64,000 bases of DNA from CBDDHT01 sp965227905 (GCA_965227905.1 OZ245780.1:1488001-1552000), one strand, 5' to 3'; numbered from the stretch's first letter, positions 45,344 to 54,165 are shown. Notes: generated by a model from the letters alone, not told the origin. Numbers and translations are program-made.

Positions 45344-47107
45344 TTAAGGGTGAAGCGTTCTGGCAACACGGAACCCGATGACATGATCGCGGATGTCGGC
45401 ATCGTACCCAACACGATCAGCCGAACGGAGGGTCCAGGGCCTGCTGATCCAGGAACCGCCACGCAGAACCCTCACCTTGCAATCGCCACTCGTTCTCGAA
45501 GTGCCGTAAACTGAGGCGCCAATGTAGCTCTCATTCCAGCAATCCGCAGCCCATTCCGAGACATTGCCGAGCATGTCGTGGAGGCCAAAGGCATTAGACT
45601 TGTAACTGCCGACGCTCGCTGTCTTCTCACCAACACCGTCGCTACAATCCTTGTTCTTCCATCCGAATGACGTGCTTCGATCTGCAGCGTTCGCATAACG
45701 GCAAAGGTCTTTTTTGCGATCACCAGATTGAAAGCGGGTAGACGTTCCGGCTCGCGCCGCATATTCCCATTCCGCCTCGGAAAGGAGGCGGTAAGCTTTG
45801 CCCGTCTTGCGCGACAACCACGAAATATATGCCTTCCCATCGTCCCAGGAAACATTGATAACCGGACGCCGACCGCGACCCCAGCCTTGGTCGCCAGGTC
45901 TATAGCGGCAGCCACCATCTGAGACACAAGCGTCCCATTCATCAAATGTTACTTCGAACTTGCCGACAGCAAATAGTTTCCGGATAATCACACGACGTTG
46001 AGGACCTTCGTCATGGTCGCGCTCAGCTTCACTCTGCGGCGAGCCCATCATAAAACTGCCAGTCGGCAAGACCACCATTTTCGGACAGTCATCACAGTCC
46101 TGGAATTCATCGCCTGGCCTGAAACTATCCTGCGGCGCTATCGTGAGCTTCGGCTGCCCCGGAAGTACGCCGACCGCAACCTTCTTCTCATTTAGAGACC
46201 CGAGTCGCGACCTAGCGAGCGCTGCAAAAACACCGCTAGGAAACTCCTTCAGAAAGGCTTCGAGCACGGTAGGATCCGTGGTGTCTTTGGCGGCATCCCA
46301 AGCCTGTGCAGCCTGACTGTGGGGAAGTTCGGTGGTATTTGGAGCGCTCGTCTTGGTGTCGGAGAAAAAGAAATCGCCGAATATCGAGGATGACTCCCAC
46401 GGCACCTGCTTGCCATCGGTAGCGCCATAGACCGTCGCCCGGACGCGCTTGAAAACTTCCTCGATCTTCAGTCCCGGCTCGACCATCGCCTTGGCGAGCG
46501 CCGCAGTATAGGGGCTATTGACCCCGGTTCCGTCCGTCGCAACCATGCCAGGAGCCGTCGAAAACGCCACCAGCGAACCAATCGGCGCGTCCATCCGCGC
46601 AAAGCCTCGCGAAGCCGAACGGAAGAAGCCCCGGTAGGGGTTATTGCGACAGGCATCCAAAATGATGATGTTCAGCCGGTTGCCGGCAAATTGCACGCCG
46701 CTCAGGAGTGCCTGTGAGCTGATTGTTTCGATCTCCACATCGCCTTCCTTGGCGATCTGGGCGTCAACCGGCACCAGATAATTACGTCCATCCGACTGAA
46801 TGCCGTGGCCTGCAAAGAAGATCAGGCCGACCGTTTCCTTCCCATGCTGCTCAAGCTTCGATGTGTAAGCTTTGATGGCCCGCTTCATGGCCTTGAACCC
46901 GAGATTGGTATGCTCCAAGACCTCGAAGTTTTGCCGGCGGAGAATCGAGGCGATCAGCTTGGCGTCATTCTCGGGATTTGCCAGTTTTTGGGTGTGGGCA
47001 TACTCGGAGTTGCCGATGACCAGCGCCACGCGCTTTGCTGCAGCGGGTGTGGCCAGCGCCATAAGCACCAGCATCAAAGAAAAGACAAAGGCGGTCGTCC
47101 GCTGCAT
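45344..47107 (-). CDS. Exported caspase-like peptidase fused to an FGE-sulfatase (SUMF1) domain
   Basis: The 587-residue protein has a signal peptide (residues 1-24, ending PAAA) and a caspase (C14) domain at about 25-250 with the dyad His101 (FFAGHGIQ) and Cys153 (IILDACRNN). A linker carries the shared motif AWDAAKDTTDPTVLEAFLKE at about 270-290. A FGE/SUMF1 domain follows from about 336 to the end (MVVLPTGSFMMGSPQSE, SWDDGKAYISWLSRK, VLRGGSWISRP). The start is ATG 47107 with AGGGAGC before it. Bacterial caspase/FGE fusions are often linked to self-killing or conflict; here the signal peptide puts it in the periplasm. The stop codon touches the end of module C. Confidence 0.87.
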   Translation of the reverse strand: MQRTTAFVFSLMLVLMALATPAAAKRVALVIGNSEYAHTQKLANPENDAKLIASILRRQNFEVLEHTNLGFKAMKRAIKAYTSKLEQHGKETVGLIFFAGHGIQSDGRNYLVPVDAQIAKEGDVEIETISSQALLSGVQFAGNRLNIIILDACRNNPYRGFFRSASRGFARMDAPIGSLVAFSTAPGMVATDGTGVNSPYTAALAKAMVEPGLKIEEVFKRVRATVYGATDGKQVPWESSSIFGDFFFSDTKTSAPNTTELPHSQAAQAWDAAKDTTDPTVLEAFLKEFPSGVFAALARSRLGSLNEKKVAVGVLPGQPKLTIAPQDSFRPGDEFQDCDDCPKMVVLPTGSFMMGSPQSEAERDHDEGPQRRVIIRKLFAVGKFEVTFDEWDACVSDGGCRYRPGDQGWGRGRRPVINVSWDDGKAYISWLSRKTGKAYRLLSEAEWEYAARAGTSTRFQSGDRKKDLCRYANAADRSTSFGWKNKDCSDGVGEKTASVGSYKSNAFGLHDMLGNVSEWAADCWNESYIGASVYGTSRTSGDCKVRVLRGGSWISRPWTLRSADRVGYDADIRDHVIGFRVARTLHP

Positions 47108-47205
47108 TGCTTTGCTCCCTTCAAAGCAACCATCAGCCATAATAGGCAGTGTGTACGATCACCTTACAGATTTCAATTTGAACGGCGGATGAACGGGTTG
47201 GGAAA

Positions 47206-47320
47206 GTCCGCTATTGGCACTTTTGTGCCGTCTGCTTGTAGGCCATACCGCGGCTGATTCCACCGCTATAGCGGTCGTAGAGGAGACAAAAGCAGCCGTT
47301 TCAGCGCGAAATCGATTCCC
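47206..47320. repeat. 3' flank of the MotB-like gene shared with modules B and C
   Basis: From GTCCGCT (47206) through GGCACTTTTGTGCC (47216-47229) to the stop of the MotB-like gene, this flank is homologous to the left ends of modules B and C (39049-39164 and 44695-44810). Confidence 0.8.
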
Positions 47321-48349
47321 CTACTTTTCGGTGAGCTTGAGCTCGATCCGCCGATTGCGACGTAGGGATTCCGGATCTTCGCCCGCATCCAATGGCTGGA
47401 ATTCTCCGAATCCGGCCGCAACCAGACGTCTCGGTGGAACGCCTGCGTCAAGCAACTGGCGTACGACCGAAATCGCGCGGGCGCTCGATAGTTCCCAGTT
47501 CGACGGGAATCTTGCATTCCTGATCGGCTTGATGTCCGTGTGGCCATCAACGCGCAACACCCAGTTCACTTCATCGGGGATCTCGTTCTGGAGCACGGCG
47601 AGGGCTTCTGCGAGTTTGGAGATCTGAGCGCGGCCTGTTGGATTGATTTCGGCAGAGCCGGAGTCAAACAGGACCTCGGCCTGAAAGATGAACCGGTCGC
47701 CGACGACGCGGACATTCTCGCGGTCGCCCAGGATCTTGCGCAGGCGGCCGAAGAAGTCCGAGCGATAGCGCTCCAGTTCCTGGACCTTACGGGCCAGTGC
47801 CACGTTCAGGCGACGGCCGAGATCGGCGATCCTGGTCTGGCTTTCCTTGTCCCTGTTTTCGGATGCATCCAGCGCGTCCTCCAGGGCTGCAATCTGACGG
47901 CGGAGCGCAGCCAACTGCTGATTGAGAAGTTCGACGCGCGCCAGGGCTTCTGAGCTGATCTGCCTTTGCTCGTCGACTTCACTCGTGAGTTTGCGTGTTC
48001 GCTCTCTTGCTTCCTCGGTCTCGCCCTTTGTCGATCCGAGAAGTCCTTGCAGGCGGGTCTGTTCGGATTTGGCCGAACTCAGCGATGCGGATACCGACGA
48101 CAACTCGTCCTCCAGGGACCGGGCCTGTGATTTCTCCAGGGACAGGAGTTCGGTCAATTCGGTGATCTGCTTATTCAGACGCTGCAGCGCCGTGTCTTTG
48201 CCGCTGGCTTCCTGGGTAATGAAGTATTGCGTCAGCATGAAGAGGGACAGAAGGAATGTGACGACGAGCAGGAGTGTCGCCATCGCGTCAACAAAGCCGG
48301 GCCAAAAGTCGGCGCCGGTACCGCGCCGGTTTCTCCGAGTCCGGGCCAT
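47321..48349 (-). CDS. MotB/OmpA-like peptidoglycan-binding protein (intact parent of the modules)
   Basis: The 342-residue protein has a short N-terminal cytoplasmic part, one transmembrane helix (VDAMATLLLVVTFLLSLFML, about 20-40) with Asp21 in the place of the MotB proton-channel Asp, a long coiled coil (60-190), and a C-terminal OmpA domain (VLRVDGHTDIKPIRNARFPS). It forms a two-gene unit with the MotA/ExbB-like gene 3 bases upstream and probably powers a wall-anchored rotor or energises the outer membrane. Modules A-C are copies of its last 416-426 bases. No flagellar genes are nearby. Confidence 0.87.
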   Translation of the reverse strand: MARTRRNRRGTGADFWPGFVDAMATLLLVVTFLLSLFMLTQYFITQEASGKDTALQRLNKQITELTELLSLEKSQARSLEDELSSVSASLSSAKSEQTRLQGLLGSTKGETEEARERTRKLTSEVDEQRQISSEALARVELLNQQLAALRRQIAALEDALDASENRDKESQTRIADLGRRLNVALARKVQELERYRSDFFGRLRKILGDRENVRVVGDRFIFQAEVLFDSGSAEINPTGRAQISKLAEALAVLQNEIPDEVNWVLRVDGHTDIKPIRNARFPSNWELSSARAISVVRQLLDAGVPPRRLVAAGFGEFQPLDAGEDPESLRRNRRIELKLTEK

Positions 48350-48352
48350 TGC

Positions 48353-49447
48353 CTACTTTCCTTTTTTCTCTTCGACCCTTGCTGGCAGTTTGGCGTTGCG
48401 CGAGATCGACTTGAGCACCGTTGCCAGCTCTTGCTGCTGTTGTGCCTGCTCGTCGACCCATTCGCGAACGACCTGTTGTTCCGCGCGCATCTGCTTGACG
48501 AGTTTCTGGATGCCGTCCGTCAGGTCTTTGACGGCCGTGGTCGAATTGTCATTAAGGAAACCCATTTCGAGCTTGCTGCCGAGATCCGCGATCGAACGCT
48601 GAACGTCGACCAGAGCGAATTTGAGCTGGGGCGCGGCCCCTTGCTCGCCGGGCTCGACGGCCTGGAGTTCCGTAAAGCTCGACAGCCAGTCTTCCAGTTC
48701 GTTGTAGAAGCGGTTCTGTGCCTGGCTGGCCTGGAGATCGAGGAAGCCGAGGACAAGGGATCCCGCCAGGCCGAAAAGCGATGATGAAAAGGCTGTGCCC
48801 ATGCCTTGAAGCGGAGCGGCGAGACCTTCCTTCAGCTCCTCGAAGACCACCAGGCTGTCACTGGAGCCCGAATCCAGCGAGCCGATCGTCTTTCCGACCG
48901 AATTGATCGTCTCGAGGAGACCCCAGAAGGTTCCGAGCAGGCCAAGGAAAATGAGAAGGCCCACGAGATAGCGCGAAATATCGCGGGATTCATCGAGACG
49001 GGAGCCGATCGAGTCCAGAATGGAGCGCATCGAACTCGTTGAAATCGCGACGGCACCGCGGCGATCCCGCAGCATTGTGGCCATCGGTGCCAGGAGGACC
49101 GGCGGGCGCTGGACGGCGAGACCGGGGTCGGCCACACGGAAATTGTTGACCCAGCGGACTTCCGGAAAAAGATTCATGATCTGCAGCACGGCGTAGATGA
49201 TGCCGATCAGCAGTACGCCGATAATCAGCCCGTTCAGGCCCGGATTGGCCATGAACGCACTCCAGATCTGCTGGTAGAGAATTGCTGCGACGAACGCTAC
49301 CAGGATGAGGAAGGCGACCATGTTTCGGAGATAAATCCGAGGTCTGGAAAGGGTTTGATGCACCTGCTTAGATGCCATGTTTGGCTGCTGGCTCCCTTTA
49401 GCTGCCTTCTTCAAAGCTCGCTTATCCTTAGCGCGCGCGTATGACAT
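48353..49447 (-). CDS. MotA/TolQ/ExbB-like proton-channel protein
   Basis: The 364-residue product has an N-terminal hydrophobic pair of helices, then the pore-type segments LVGLLIFLGLLGTFWGLLET and GMGTAFSSSLFGLAGSLVLG, which match MotA/ExbB channel helices. A cytoplasmic coiled coil follows. With the MotB-like protein it should form a proton-driven complex. The start may be ATG 49447 or the second Met at 49378 (MASKQVHQ); neither has an ideal ribosome-binding site. It is the first gene of the operon reading toward the MotB-like gene. The inositol monophosphatase gene is upstream on the same strand. Confidence 0.87.
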   Translation of the reverse strand: MSYARAKDKRALKKAAKGSQQPNMASKQVHQTLSRPRIYLRNMVAFLILVAFVAAILYQQIWSAFMANPGLNGLIIGVLLIGIIYAVLQIMNLFPEVRWVNNFRVADPGLAVQRPPVLLAPMATMLRDRRGAVAISTSSMRSILDSIGSRLDESRDISRYLVGLLIFLGLLGTFWGLLETINSVGKTIGSLDSGSSDSLVVFEELKEGLAAPLQGMGTAFSSSLFGLAGSLVLGFLDLQASQAQNRFYNELEDWLSSFTELQAVEPGEQGAAPQLKFALVDVQRSIADLGSKLEMGFLNDNSTTAVKDLTDGIQKLVKQMRAEQQVVREWVDEQAQQQQELATVLKSISRNAKLPARVEEKKGK

Positions 49448-49753
49448 TAGGGTCTGGCCTGACGATTGTCATGTGATTCCGACCCAGACAAACGGCTAGA
49501 AATCCCTGTTTTCATCCGCCCATGTCCCGTTATCCGTCGCGGAGCATACCGAATTCCCGCAAGCAACTGACATATTTCCACAAATTGCGGTATGGCCGGC
49601 GCATGACCATGCCTCCCGGGCAACTCGGACGCATTGGTCATCGGTTTTGCTCCTCCAGCATTTGCCGCGACACGACGGTCAGGCATCTTGTGAAGAGGAT
49701 ATCATGCACGATTCGCGCGTTTGCGCCTGCTTGGACGCAACTGATTTAAACGT
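49448..49753. other. Intergenic region without a supported gene
   Basis: It holds the upstream region of the MotA-like gene and the 3' side of suhB. I see no conserved small gene, strong terminator or RNA. Confidence 0.4.
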
Positions 49754-50545
49754 CTAATTTGCTTTTTTTAGGATCGCCAGCAAATCGCGGTGCACGGCCT
49801 CATTGCCAGCGACCACCGTACCGGTGTCGAGCATGTTGCCGCGACCGGTAATGTCGGTGACCAATCCGCCGGCCTCGCGTGCGATCACAATGCCGGCTGC
49901 CAGGTCCCAGGCACTCAGATTGCGCTCCCAAAAGCCGTCATAACGCCCCGCGGCAACCCATGCCAGATCGAGGGCGGCGGAACCCGCGCGGCGAATCCCT
50001 GAGCATTTCACCATCATGGCCTGCAGCTCTTTCAGAAAGCCATCGTGATCCGGGCGGCCGCGATGAGGGATGCCGGTCGCAATGACCGTATCGTCAAGAG
50101 ATTGCCGTTGGGCCACGCGGATCCGGCGATCGTTCAGAAACGCGCCGGTGCCTCGCTCGGCGGTAAAAGTTTCCGACGTTGCCGGATTGTAGATGATGCC
50201 GGCAACCAGCTGCTTGTCGCGCTCGAGCGCAATCGAAATGGCGAACTGGGGAATGCCATGCAGGAAGTTGGTTGTGCCGTCCAGCGGATCGATGATCCAG
50301 CGATGGGATTTGTCGGGGCCTTCAACGACGCCGCGCTCTTCCATCAGAAAACCGTAGCCGGGCCGGGCCTTGGAGAGGCTTTCGAGCAAGATTTCTTCTG
50401 CCCGCAGATCTGCAGCCGTGACGAAATTTGCCGGTCCCTTGAGCGAGACCTGTAGATTCTCGACCTCGCCGAAATCGCGCGCGAGGTGGCGCCCGGCCTT
50501 TCGCGCGGCGCTTGTCATCACGTTCATCAGTGCAGATGCGGGCAT
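49754..50545 (-). CDS. suhB: Inositol monophosphatase family protein (SuhB)
   Basis: The 263-residue protein has the metal-binding motifs of the inositol monophosphatase family: MEERG, then WIIDPLDGTTNFLHGIP and the C-terminal NLSAWDLAAGIVIAREAGG. SuhB hydrolyses inositol phosphates and in bacteria also acts with RNA polymerase anti-termination factors in rRNA synthesis. It is followed 46 bases upstream by efp on the same strand, so a shared transcript is likely. The length is standard. Confidence 0.93.
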   Translation of the reverse strand: MPASALMNVMTSAARKAGRHLARDFGEVENLQVSLKGPANFVTAADLRAEEILLESLSKARPGYGFLMEERGVVEGPDKSHRWIIDPLDGTTNFLHGIPQFAISIALERDKQLVAGIIYNPATSETFTAERGTGAFLNDRRIRVAQRQSLDDTVIATGIPHRGRPDHDGFLKELQAMMVKCSGIRRAGSAALDLAWVAAGRYDGFWERNLSAWDLAAGIVIAREAGGLVTDITGRGNMLDTGTVVAGNEAVHRDLLAILKKAN

Positions 50546-50591
50546 CGGGTTCCTTGTTCGCTTTCTTGTCGGCCCAATGACCCGTTCGGTT

Positions 50592-51155
50592 TCAGCCGGC
50601 CCGTTTGATGTAGGTCAGCTCGTTGGTATCCACGATGATCTTCTCGCCAGCGCCGACAAAGGGCGGAACCATAACCCGGATACCGTTCTCAAGAATTGCC
50701 GGCTTATTGGACGACGCTGCCGTCTGTCCCTTCACCACCGGTTCGGCTTCCGTGACCTCCAGCGTCACCTGGTTGGGCAGGGTCACGCCGATGGCGCGCT
50801 CTTCGTAGCTCTCGATGACGACCTGCATTCCGTCCTGAAGAAACGCCGCCCGTTCGCCGAGCAGTTCTTTTGGAAGACTGACCTGTTCGTAATTCTCCGT
50901 ATCCATGAAGACCAGCATCTCGTCTTCGGCATAGAGAAATTGATGGTCTTTCTGTTCGAGCCGTACCCGCTCAACGGTTTCCGAGGAACGAAAACGCTCG
51001 TTCAGCTTCGTGCCTTCGGTCACATTCTTGAGTTCCACCTGAAGATAGGCGGGCCCCTTGCCTGGCTTGACGTGTTCGGTCTTAACGGCCATCCAAAGAC
51101 CGCCTTTATGCTCGATCACGTTTCCGGGCCGGATCTCGTTTCCGTTGATTTTCAT
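50592..51155 (-). CDS. efp: Translation elongation factor P
   Basis: The 187-residue protein begins MKINGNEIRPGNVIEHKGGL and continues KTEHVKPGKGPAYLQVELKN, where the Lys of PGKG is the site modified in many bacteria. It ends GAGEKIIVDTNELTYIKRAG. EF-P relieves ribosome stalling at proline runs. The length matches the family. suhB follows on the same strand. No modification genes (epmA/epmB) are present in the window. Confidence 0.96.
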   Translation of the reverse strand: MKINGNEIRPGNVIEHKGGLWMAVKTEHVKPGKGPAYLQVELKNVTEGTKLNERFRSSETVERVRLEQKDHQFLYAEDEMLVFMDTENYEQVSLPKELLGERAAFLQDGMQVVIESYEERAIGVTLPNQVTLEVTEAEPVVKGQTAASSNKPAILENGIRVMVPPFVGAGEKIIVDTNELTYIKRAG

Positions 51156-51281
51156 GGCGGGTCACTCTGGGCGATTGCGTTTTGTCGGCCGCGGCGATCA
51201 CACACGGCGCTCTCTGGGCTCCGACTAGCCGCTTCTCAAGCAGGTTGCAAGTCTTCACACCCGTCTGCGCGGGTTCATGAC

Positions 51282-52205
51282 CTACTGGTTCCTGATCCAG
51301 GCCTGGGCTGACTTCTCGGCTTCGGTTCGTTCATCAGCCGACAAACCGCTCATGAAAAGGTCCAGGTTGAAGTCAATCACGCCGGCATCGCGCGCAAGGA
51401 GATGCCACTTCGCCGCCTCGATCTTGTCGACGGGAAGACCAACTCCGCCCATGAATGCGCGTGCCAGTCTGTTCTGCGCGACCGGATTGCCTTTGTTCGC
51501 TGCCGACTGCAGGAAGGCCGCGGCCTTGGTCGGATTTTTCGCGACGCCACGGCCCTTAAACAACATGATTGCATATTCGAGCTCGGCAATGGTCAGACCG
51601 GCTGCAGCGGCGCGACCGGTCCAGTAGGCGGCTTTGGCGGGGTCCGGTTGGACGCCGGTTCCATTGGTGTAGAAACTGGCAAGATCGTATTGCGCTTCCT
51701 TGTGGCCCGCCTTGGCCGCTTTCTCGAGAAGTTCAACCGACTTTTTGAGGTTCTGCTTGCGGGCGCGGCCGTCGAGATAGATCAGCGCCAGATTGTACTG
51801 CGCTGTGACATGGCCCTTGGCGGCAGCTTTGGCAAAGAGATCGGCGGCACGGCGTGAATCCTTTTTTATGCCTTCGCCTTTGGCCAGCATGAGGCCAAGC
51901 GCGAACTGACCGTCCATATCGCCAAGTTTGGCTGCTTTCTCATACCAGCGGACAGCCTTGGTAGCATCGCGGGCGACGCCAAAACCGTTGGCATAGATCT
52001 CACCGATAAGCGTGTGGGCTTCTGGCTCGCCCCGTGCCGCCGCTTTCTGCGCTTCTTGAAGGGCAGTCAGATAGGCGCCTTTCTCGAAAGCGCGGTAGGC
52101 AGGATCGGCGGTATCGCTGGTATTGGCTTGCGCGCGCGCGCCGGCAAAGCAGAGACCTAAGAACAAGGTGAAGCAGGCCGCCAGTCTTGCGAGCGAAGGT
52201 ATCAT
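51282..52205 (-). CDS. Exported SEL1-repeat protein
   Basis: The 307-residue protein has a signal peptide (ACFTLFLGLCFAGARA then QANTSD) and about six SEL1/TPR-like repeats, for example AVRWYEKAAKLGDMDGQFAL and AADLFAKAAAKGHVTAQYNL. These repeats mediate protein interactions. The ATG at 52205 overlaps the stop of the ThiE-like gene by four bases (ATGA), and AAAGGA precedes it, so the two are translationally coupled. A longer frame to 52493 is antisense-like and not supported. Confidence 0.88.
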   Translation of the reverse strand: MIPSLARLAACFTLFLGLCFAGARAQANTSDTADPAYRAFEKGAYLTALQEAQKAAARGEPEAHTLIGEIYANGFGVARDATKAVRWYEKAAKLGDMDGQFALGLMLAKGEGIKKDSRRAADLFAKAAAKGHVTAQYNLALIYLDGRARKQNLKKSVELLEKAAKAGHKEAQYDLASFYTNGTGVQPDPAKAAYWTGRAAAAGLTIAELEYAIMLFKGRGVAKNPTKAAAFLQSAANKGNPVAQNRLARAFMGGVGLPVDKIEAAKWHLLARDAGVIDFNLDLFMSGLSADERTEAEKSAQAWIRNQ

Positions 52206-52804
52206 GCTGCTGTCCTTTTTCCGGACAATGCTCTGTTCCATCCGCTGATTGCGTCGGCCACGCCATCTTTGAGGGCCGACCAGCGTTCCGGTGCAACGCT
52301 GACGAAATCGCAGCCGAGACAAGCAAGTTCGGCTGCTGTATCCGGATCGGGCACATCCCAGGCGACGCACGGGACTTCGAAGAGCTCCACCCACCATTTC
52401 GCCATATCGCCTTGGCCGTTTCCAGGTGCGAAAGCGACGTAGGACGCCCCGAGCTCGGCGAACGTCATTGCGTCGTGTCTGGATCTGGCGCAATCGATAC
52501 CAACGATCGCTTCGTCGCCTAGCCTCTTTCGTGCATTCTCGTAAATGTCGCGATTGGCATCGATATGCACGCCATCGGCACCTATGGCGGCGGCGGTATC
52601 AATATCGCGGTCAACGACGACTGCAACGCCTTGCGATTGTGCGACTTTGCACAGCTCTGTCGCCGTTGCACGGTCCAAGCCGGTGGCCGATAAGAGCAGA
52701 CATGCAACATCGCCACCCGACAAAGCCTCGGCCAACAGGCCTGCGGTAAGACCGGTCGGTTCGGCAATCAGATAGAGCCGGCAATGGGTGTCAGATGCAG
52801 TCAT
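52202..52804 (-). CDS. Thiamine phosphate synthase-like TIM-barrel protein
   Basis: The 200-residue protein has a TenI/ThiE-type barrel: CRLYLIAEPTG at strand 1, LLLSATGLDRATATEL, then VVVDRDIDTAAAIGADGVHI and GIDCARSRHDAMTFAELGAS. The GADGVH motif for phosphate binding is present, but the canonical C-terminal glycine loop is altered, so it may be a paralogue rather than a real ThiE. No other thiamine gene is near. The start is ATG 52804; its stop overlaps the SEL1 gene start. The pairing with a SEL1 protein and efp is a conserved alphaproteobacterial layout. Confidence 0.75.
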   Translation of the reverse strand: MTASDTHCRLYLIAEPTGLTAGLLAEALSGGDVACLLLSATGLDRATATELCKVAQSQGVAVVVDRDIDTAAAIGADGVHIDANRDIYENARKRLGDEAIVGIDCARSRHDAMTFAELGASYVAFAPGNGQGDMAKWWVELFEVPCVAWDVPDPDTAAELACLGCDFVSVAPERWSALKDGVADAISGWNRALSGKRTAA

Positions 52805-52922
52805 GGCCAAGCCAACGCGTCTCAACAGAGATTTTGAACTGCCATATTGCCGCAGATTATGGCGCAATCCGCAACCGCGCGCATCAACTCAGTGTTAAGC
52901 GGCATCAATACAATGTTCCTAA

Positions 52923-52996
52923 GCCAGCCCTCTCCCTCGGCCTAACCACCCCGAGGGTACCCTTATTGGGTGGCCCCGCCGGGGGAGAGGGCTGGC
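52923..52996. repeat. Family-1 hairpin repeat, copy 2 (centre orientation B)
   Basis: Outer arms GCCAGCCCTCTCCC and GGGAGAGGGCTGGC enclose the centre CCCCGAGGGTACCCTTATT, the inverse of copy 1. It ends 20 bases before the fba stop. The accessory hairpin (53006-53030) runs into the last codons of fba, and the stop lies in its loop. Confidence 0.85.
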
Positions 52997-53016
52997 TATG
53001 GCAAAGAGAGCCGCGA

Positions 53017-54036
53017 TTAAGCGGCTTGTTCCAGATCCGCCTTCCATTCGCCCGTGGCAGCCAGTCCGTTCATCCGGGCGCGGTGCGAAAATGCCGCCTG
53101 TGCGGCTGCTTCATTCTCGGCCTTGCCGCCCCATGCCTTGAGGGCCGCGGCCTGAAGGGCACGTCCATAGGAAAAGGAAAGTCCCCAGGGCATATCGTAT
53201 GCGGCGTTCATGGCCGAGAGATGGGCCGTTGAGTCTTCGTCTGTCTGGCCACCGGAAAGAAAGCAAATCCCCGGAACGGCGGCAGGGACGGTTCGTTTGA
53301 GGCATTTGACGGTTTGCTCGGCGACTTCTTCGACTCCGGCCTGTGTCGGGCATTCGGTTCCTGAAAGCACCATGTTGGGCTTCAGGATCGTGCCCTCAAG
53401 CACCACCTTCTGGTCGAAGAGAGCATCATAGAGTGCATTGAGCGTCGCTTCCGTCACGTCGAAGCAGCGCGCTACGTCGTGCGGGCCGTCCATCAGCACT
53501 TCCGGCTCCACGATCGGCACGATATTGGCTTCCTGAGCGAGTGCGGCGTAGCGGGCGAGGGCATGCGCATTCGCGCTGATGCAGGCCCAGGATGGGATTC
53601 CGTTGCCGATGGTGATCACGGCACGCCATTTGGCGAAGCGAGCACCGAGTTCATAATATTCGGCAAAACGCTCGCGCAGGCCGTCCAGCCCTTCGGTCAC
53701 TTTCTCGCCGGGCGATCCCGCCAGGTCCTTGGCGCCGGTGTCGACCTTGATCCCGGGAATGGCTCCGGTATCGGAGATGACCTTAGCCAGCGGCGTGCCG
53801 TCCTTGCCGTTCTGCCGCAGGGTCTCGTCGAAGAGAATGACGCCTGAAATGTGGTTTTTCATCGCTTCGGTCGAGCGGAAGAGCATCTCGCGATAGTCGC
53901 GACGATTGTCTTCGGTCGACTCCGCGCCAATCGAGTCAAAACGCTTCTTGATTGTGCCGGAACTTTCGTCGGCCGCGAGGATACCTTTGCCCTCAGCCAC
54001 CATGGCTTCGGCGATTCTTTCGAGTTGCTCGGTCAT
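53017..54036 (-). CDS. Class I fructose-bisphosphate aldolase
   Basis: The 339-residue product is the Schiff-base (class I) aldolase. It begins MTEQLERIAEAMVAEGKGIL then AADESSGTIKKRFDSI, and has the Lys-containing LEGTILKPNMVLSG motif plus CFLSGGQTDEDSTAHL. It cleaves fructose 1,6-bisphosphate to two triose phosphates. It lies downstream of gap on the same strand, 230 bases away, an enzymatic pairing in glycolysis. The last codons (LEQAA) and stop form part of a hairpin related to repeat copy 2. Confidence 0.94.
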   Translation of the reverse strand: MTEQLERIAEAMVAEGKGILAADESSGTIKKRFDSIGAESTEDNRRDYREMLFRSTEAMKNHISGVILFDETLRQNGKDGTPLAKVISDTGAIPGIKVDTGAKDLAGSPGEKVTEGLDGLRERFAEYYELGARFAKWRAVITIGNGIPSWACISANAHALARYAALAQEANIVPIVEPEVLMDGPHDVARCFDVTEATLNALYDALFDQKVVLEGTILKPNMVLSGTECPTQAGVEEVAEQTVKCLKRTVPAAVPGICFLSGGQTDEDSTAHLSAMNAAYDMPWGLSFSYGRALQAAALKAWGGKAENEAAAQAAFSHRARMNGLAATGEWKADLEQAA

Positions 54037-54165
54037 TGGACGCTCCCGTGGACGGATTTTCCAGCAGTCCTAAGCACGCGACGCCTGCCGTCAAGTGTGT
54101 TCGGCGACTTTTGTGCCGCGTGCACACATTTTAATTGTCGCGGAACGACCATTCTGCCGGCCGCC

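Noticed and set aside
47321..49447. Zorya-type ZorA/ZorB defence pair
   Set aside because: The MotA/MotB-like pair resembles ZorAB in general plan, but no ZorC/D or other defence gene is present, and such pairs next to suhB and efp appear to be housekeeping in this order.
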